A DNA stretch of 64,000 nucleotides, from positions 295,750-359,749 of the forward strand of contig WRAS01000001.1 of the NCBI GenBank assembly GCA_009780065.1. Direction: 5' to 3'. The position numbers and the translations under genes are program-made. Positions 59,006-64,000 of the stretch are shown here, in pieces; the first letter of the stretch is position 1; every line of letters begins with the position of its first letter. The notes below the pieces were generated by a model that did no database searches, was not told where the DNA came from, and worked only from the letters and a program-made list of their open reading frames with translations. The stretch is from Bacillota bacterium (lineage in GTDB: Bacteria > Bacillota > Clostridia > Christensenellales > UBA1242).

Positions 59006-60070
59006 ATGAGACTAATTCCTTGGTACAAGATTCGGATATTTTCGTATGCTATTATTTTATCGCTATTAATACTTTGGTTGGTCTTTGGTACAGTGGGATC
59101 AACTTTACGAAACATGTTCGAGGGTGTTTTAACACTCTTATTCAATCAAATTTTCCCCGATGCAAGTTACATAACCACAATCAACTTTTTGCTTGGGATA
59201 ATTAATAATGGCTTGGTGCCAGTTATAATTACGCTTGTCGCAATGTTACCGCAAGTTGTGATAATGTTCGCATGCATAGAAATTTTAAAGGCATGCAAAA
59301 TTATACAATCAACTTCGCCTGTGCTTTTGGGCTTTGGTTGCACCACGATTGCCTATGCGTCCAAAGACCCAATATCCAAGCCAACCGCAGTTTTACTTGC
59401 TTTTATACCATGTGCTGCAAAGATGCCTGTTGTTATGGTTATGTCGTTGATTTTTGACTTTTGGCTAATTTATCTGATCTATGTACTTTCTGTTAGTATG
59501 GGATTACTGTCGTACTGGCTTTTGTCAAAGAAATTCCCCACAAAAAAAAATCATGCGACCTGCACACCTAGAAAGGTATCATGGCACGACATTCCACTGG
59601 ATGTTCTGCAAAATTCGCTTAAATTCTTGAAACGTATTCTGGGTCCCGTGCTTGTTGCGTCTGTTGTACTTTATTTTGTATCTAATTTTACCCCAACATT
59701 GCGTTCAACCAACGATATCACTCAAAGCATTATATACAACGCGATGGCAATTTTTGCACCACTGTTTACACCAATCGGAATTAATCATGCCATGTTCTTG
59801 GTTGCATTGCTATTTGGTTTGCTCGCAAAAGAACTGGCGATTGCAAGTTTTTCTGCTTTTGTCATAGTTGGGTCTTTGGATGTAATATTTACCGTACAAA
59901 GCATTTACAGTTTCTTTGTATTCTTTATGTTGTATCCATTGTGTCTTCCGGCATTTACGGCCCTTGCAAGGCGTTTTGGACATCGTTTTGCATGGGTCGT
60001 TGCGGGAATAAACTTTTTCGTCGCATATCTGTTCGCAGGTTTATTCTTTTGGATTTTTTCGATAATGTGA
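59006..60070 (+). CDS. FeoB-like gate/permease protein lacking the GTPase domain
   Basis: GFGCTTIAYASKDPISKPTAVLLAFIPCAAKMPV resembles FeoB gate motif; multiple TMs; no G1-G4 motifs. Confidence 0.7.
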   Translation: MRLIPWYKIRIFSYAIILSLLILWLVFGTVGSTLRNMFEGVLTLLFNQIFPDASYITTINFLLGIINNGLVPVIITLVAMLPQVVIMFACIEILKACKIIQSTSPVLLGFGCTTIAYASKDPISKPTAVLLAFIPCAAKMPVVMVMSLIFDFWLIYLIYVLSVSMGLLSYWLLSKKFPTKKNHATCTPRKVSWHDIPLDVLQNSLKFLKRILGPVLVASVVLYFVSNFTPTLRSTNDITQSIIYNAMAIFAPLFTPIGINHAMFLVALLFGLLAKELAIASFSAFVIVGSLDVIFTVQSIYSFFVFFMLYPLCLPAFTALARRFGHRFAWVVAGINFFVAYLFAGLFFWIFSIM

Positions 60071-60082
60071 TAAACTATCAAC

Positions 60083-61411
60083 ATGAAAACACCACTGGTC
60101 GCAATTATTGGAAGACCCAACGTTGGCAAGTCCACATTTTTTAATGCAATCATAGGAAAACCCCTCTCCATTGTGGACGATACACCGGGTGTAACCCGCG
60201 ACAGAATCATCGAGGACGCGGAATGGCGCGGCAGGATATTTCAACTTGTGGACACAGGCGGTGTGGATTTTGACGATAATACCCAATTCAATGCGCACAT
60301 ACGCGAACAGGTGGATATCGCAATTACACATGCGGATTCAATCATCTTTTTAACGGATGGCTCTAATGGTGTTCATCCTCATGATATTGAAATTGCGAAT
60401 TTATTACGCAAAAGCAAAAAACCGATTGTACTTGCCGTAAATAAATTAGACAGCACCGAACGTGAACAAAATGCACTTTACGACTTTTATAAATTAAAAA
60501 TTGGCGAGCCGCATCCAATTTCTTCCACACAAAAAAGAGGATTTGGCGATTTACTGGATGCAGTATTAGAAAGTGATGACAAATTACAAAAAATCACCGA
60601 AGAAAAAGCACAAGCCCCGCGTATTGCAATTATTGGGCGCCCCAACGCAGGCAAGTCCAGTATCGTAAACCACCTATTGGGTGAAAAACGTGTAATGGTC
60701 AGTGACGTTGCAGGCACTACCCGTGACACAATAGATGCCAGAATAAAGGTAGATGGTCGCGAATATATAATAACGGACACAGCGGGTATTCGACGTAAGC
60801 GTAGTATCGAGCGCGAAACAATAGAACACTATTCTGTGATTCGTGCAATCGCAACAATTCGTAACAGCGATGTTATTGTTCTGATAATAGACGCAACTCA
60901 AGAACTGACAGAACAAGATGTGCGTCTTCTTGGCTATGCCCACGAAGAGGGCAAAGCATCCATCGTTGCCATAAATAAATGGGATTTGATCGAAAAAGAT
61001 ACTCACACAATGAATGTCTTTGAAAAAAATCTTCTACGTGACCTTGCTTTCATGCCATATTTCAAATCTATTTATATTTCTGCCAAAACTGGGCGTCGTA
61101 TGGGCGAACTAATGAAATCAGTGGAGCATGTCTTGGAACGTACTAATACACGTATTACCACAGGACAATTAAATACACTTGTAAACGATTTGGCTGCGGT
61201 TAACCCACCACCAATGGCGGCGGGTAAGCGTCCAAAAGTTTTATATAGTACCCAGGTCGCCATTGCACCTCCAACATTTGCATTATTTGTCAGTGACAAG
61301 ACATTGATTCAATCACAATACTTGCGTTATTTGGAAAATGGTTTGCGAAAGGCAATTGACCTGACCGGAACACCAATAAAATTTGTATTAAGGAACCGAG
61401 GTGAAAAATGA
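60083..61411 (+). CDS. der: ribosome-associated GTPase Der
   Basis: two GTPase domains: GRPNVGKSTFFN and GRPNAGKSSIVN. Confidence 0.97.
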   Translation: MKTPLVAIIGRPNVGKSTFFNAIIGKPLSIVDDTPGVTRDRIIEDAEWRGRIFQLVDTGGVDFDDNTQFNAHIREQVDIAITHADSIIFLTDGSNGVHPHDIEIANLLRKSKKPIVLAVNKLDSTEREQNALYDFYKLKIGEPHPISSTQKRGFGDLLDAVLESDDKLQKITEEKAQAPRIAIIGRPNAGKSSIVNHLLGEKRVMVSDVAGTTRDTIDARIKVDGREYIITDTAGIRRKRSIERETIEHYSVIRAIATIRNSDVIVLIIDATQELTEQDVRLLGYAHEEGKASIVAINKWDLIEKDTHTMNVFEKNLLRDLAFMPYFKSIYISAKTGRRMGELMKSVEHVLERTNTRITTGQLNTLVNDLAAVNPPPMAAGKRPKVLYSTQVAIAPPTFALFVSDKTLIQSQYLRYLENGLRKAIDLTGTPIKFVLRNRGEK

Positions 61412-62085
61412 ACTTACTTTGGCTTATTCCATTTTGTATTGCAAGTTATCTTATAGGTAATTTTAACTTTTCGATTTTTTTATCCAAACGAAAATTTAAA
61501 ACAGATATTCGTGCTCAGGCCAGTGGTAACCCGGGAGCCACAAATATGTTACGTACTTTTGGTGCAAAAGTGGGGCTTTTTATTTTTTTTCTTGATATGT
61601 TAAAGGGGCTTGTCCCGTCAATTGTTGGATTCTTTGTATTTGGGCAAGGTGTTGATGGGTACATTGCACTTTATTCCATGGGTTTCTCGGCTGTGCTGGG
61701 GCATTGCTATCCCGTATTCTATAGATTCAAAGGTGGTAAAGGTGTTTCCACAATTGTAGGTGTGTTGATTGTTGCAAATCCATTGATGGTGGTTATTGCA
61801 TGTACAGTGGCACTTGTTTACATGTATATCTGGCACTACATGGCTGTTGCAAGTTTCATCGTCGTGACAACAGTAATTGGCTTTCAATTATTTTATCATA
61901 ATGATACTAGTCTCGCTATCAGCATTCTCCTTGTGTGTTTTTACTTTTTTATATTATTTAAACACAGAAAAAATATCATCCGATTGTTACAAGGTAAAGA
62001 AAACAAGGCCAGTTTGTTCAAGAAAAAGAAAAAGGAAACAATATCTCCAGAACCTTCCGAAGAATCTTCCGAGATAACACAGTAA
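61408..62085 (+). CDS. plsY: glycerol-3-phosphate acyltransferase PlsY
   Basis: SGNPGATNMLRTFG; GHCYPVFYRFKGGKGVST. Confidence 0.95.
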   Translation: MNLLWLIPFCIASYLIGNFNFSIFLSKRKFKTDIRAQASGNPGATNMLRTFGAKVGLFIFFLDMLKGLVPSIVGFFVFGQGVDGYIALYSMGFSAVLGHCYPVFYRFKGGKGVSTIVGVLIVANPLMVVIACTVALVYMYIWHYMAVASFIVVTTVIGFQLFYHNDTSLAISILLVCFYFFILFKHRKNIIRLLQGKENKASLFKKKKKETISPEPSEESSEITQ

Positions 62086-62148
62086 AACTTTTCGTCATAT
62101 CTCGCCAATTCCATTCATATGAATAACTATCTTATCTTTGGAGGAATT

Positions 62149-63612
62149 ATGGCAAACACACAAAATCTGATGCGTGATATACAAACGCGAACAAAAGGAG
62201 AGATTCACATTGGTGTGGTCGGACCTGTACGATGTGGAAAGTCTACCTTTATTCGTAATTTCATGCAAAAAGTTGTCCTTCCGCGTATTGATGATGCCGA
62301 ATTGGTTTCCAGATTAACGCTGGAGTTACCACCATCCGCAGATGGTACAGATATTATGACAACGGGTCCAAAATTCGTACCCGAAAAAGCGGTTGCAATA
62401 AAAGTTGCTGGACAAAGTCATTTAAAACTGCGAATGATTGATTGTGTCGGTTATCTTATAGACGGGGTCGAGGGTAACAATCGGCGCGTCAAAACGCCAT
62501 GGCAAGACGCCGAAATGCCATTTGAAAAAGCCGCTGAAATGGGCACACGTCGCATTATAAAGCAGCACAGCACAATTTCCATAATGATGACAACCGACGG
62601 CAGTGTCGCAGGTTTCGCGCGCGAGGCATATTTATCTGCCGAGGAAAAAGTCATCACCCAACTGAAAAAACAAAACAAGCCTTTTGTGGTATTGGTAAAC
62701 ACCAAAGACACATCAGGTGAGTCTGTTCGTACAGTGGTGGCAGAAATCCAGAAAAAATATTCTGTCACTGCGATTGCGATTAACGCGGAAAACTTGACAA
62801 CCGAATCTATTAATTTGGTTTTCAGTACATTGCTTGCCGAGTTTCCGGTTCTTGGTTTCCGTGTAACAATGCCGAAATTCCTGACTGTGCTGGATTCTGG
62901 CCATGAAATTGTTAACGAGGCGTTAGAGGCACTTAAAAAATTCACATCCACCGTTAAACGTATGGCAGACAATGAGACAACCAAAGTATTCGAAAAGAGC
63001 GTGAATTTTGCGGCACTGAAAACAATAAACGCCGACATTGTAACCGGAATTATAACATACGAAATCGAGGCCAAAGCCGACCTATACACGCGTGTCCTCC
63101 GTGACATGTCGGGGGTAGATCTACCAACCGAAGCCCACCTTGTTGCGTTTTTGTCACATATGGGCGCGGTTAAGCGCGCACACGATAAACTCAGTTTTGC
63201 TTTGGACCAAGCCAAAGAAAGCGGATACGGAATCGTGGAACCAACATTTGATGAATATGTTCTGGACAGACCACAACTGTTCAAAAGTGGTAAAAATCAT
63301 GGTATAAAATTCCGCGCAACCGCACCAAGTCTGCACTTGGTCAGGGTAGACGTAGGAGCCGAGGTTTCACCCGCAATAGGCACAAAACCGCAAAGCGAGG
63401 AAATGTTGAAACTGTTGCAACGTGAATTTGATGAAAATAAACTGGCGGTATGGCAAACACCAATTTTTGGAAAGAGTCTAGAGTCTTTGGTTCAAGACGG
63501 TATAACATCCAAAACAAATGCAATGCCAGTCGAGGCCCGTCGCAAGATGAAACGCACAATCACAAAGATTGTCAACAATGGTCGCGGTGGTGTTATCTGC
63601 ATATTATTGTAG
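62149..63612 (+). CDS. spoIVA: stage IV sporulation protein A
   Basis: GVVGPVRCGKSTFIRNFM; C-terminal GRGGVICILL; SD TGGAGGAA; SigE-like GTCATA-16-CATATGAAT upstream. Confidence 0.96.
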   Translation: MANTQNLMRDIQTRTKGEIHIGVVGPVRCGKSTFIRNFMQKVVLPRIDDAELVSRLTLELPPSADGTDIMTTGPKFVPEKAVAIKVAGQSHLKLRMIDCVGYLIDGVEGNNRRVKTPWQDAEMPFEKAAEMGTRRIIKQHSTISIMMTTDGSVAGFAREAYLSAEEKVITQLKKQNKPFVVLVNTKDTSGESVRTVVAEIQKKYSVTAIAINAENLTTESINLVFSTLLAEFPVLGFRVTMPKFLTVLDSGHEIVNEALEALKKFTSTVKRMADNETTKVFEKSVNFAALKTINADIVTGIITYEIEAKADLYTRVLRDMSGVDLPTEAHLVAFLSHMGAVKRAHDKLSFALDQAKESGYGIVEPTFDEYVLDRPQLFKSGKNHGIKFRATAPSLHLVRVDVGAEVSPAIGTKPQSEEMLKLLQREFDENKLAVWQTPIFGKSLESLVQDGITSKTNAMPVEARRKMKRTITKIVNNGRGGVICILL

Positions 63613-63636
63613 TTGTTATCTTTGTTCAAAAAAGTA

Positions 63637-63661
63637 AAAGCCCTTTTAACAGGGCTTTTTT
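63637..63661 (+). terminator. intrinsic terminator
   Basis: AAAAGCCCTTTTAACAGGGCTTTTTT-type hairpin. Confidence 0.85.
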
Positions 63662-63767
63662 GTGAATGAAAGTATTCGTGAATGCAAAAACTGATATATA
63701 ATTATTATAAAAATATTTGACAAAAGTGAACAAAAGTGATATTACTCAAACAAATATGGGGGAACAA

Positions 63768-64000
63768 ATGAAAAAGATAATATTGACTTCTTGTTTGATG
63801 ATAATGGCAATAGCATTTGGTTTAGGTGGAATCGGCCTTTTGGCACAGCCAGGCAATTCAACTGTACGTGCTGGTGGGGGAAACATCGGTATCCAGCCAT
63901 TAACCCCGTTACCAACATTTACGGCGGACTTACCTGCACATTTTACATATACAACAACTACAACAATGGCGACTATAACTGGACTTCATCCAGATGTCAA
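63768..64000 (+). CDS. N-terminus of another secreted protein, truncated by window end
   Basis: TTGACA-17-TATTAC promoter, signal peptide MKKIILTSCLMIMAIAFGLGGIGLLA; open to 64000. Confidence 0.65.
   Translation, partial: MKKIILTSCLMIMAIAFGLGGIGLLAQPGNSTVRAGGGNIGIQPLTPLPTFTADLPAHFTYTTTTTMATITGLHPDV

Overview
Chromosomal window from a probable endospore-forming Firmicute (Clostridia-like; inferred from a complete spoIIIAA-AH operon plus spoIVA). Core genes (ppc, rnpB, infC-rpmI-rplT, lon, ysxC, rnhA, cysK, dapA, ruvC, a dnaD/dnaI-like pair, secD-secF, der, plsY) are interleaved with large secreted repeat proteins (InlB/BspA/GLUG type, one with an M64 peptidase). RNA features: rnpB, five tRNAs (fMet, Ile, Ala, Trp, His), a NiCo-type riboswitch ahead of a CDF transporter, and a putative infC leader. 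No CRISPR array or intact mobile element was seen. The strongest new observation is an unannotated 26-codon ORF (MDITSFVCCCCQGAFGKDAFLCCMSA) between a consensus promoter and cysK, followed by an intrinsic terminator and a perfect 9-bp alternative pairing; this looks like a cysteine-responsive ribosome-mediated attenuator. Second is a recurrent geometry in which the start codon lies 5-8 nt after a -10 box, implying many leaderless mRNAs. Other leads: a regular CxCxx cysteine array on the M64 protein, a compact YebC lacking its middle domain and coupled to a repeat protein, a Cys-motif gene trio behind a mother-cell-like promoter, a FeoB-like permease without a G domain, a C11 tract, a T10 frameshift, and several structured intergenic elements.
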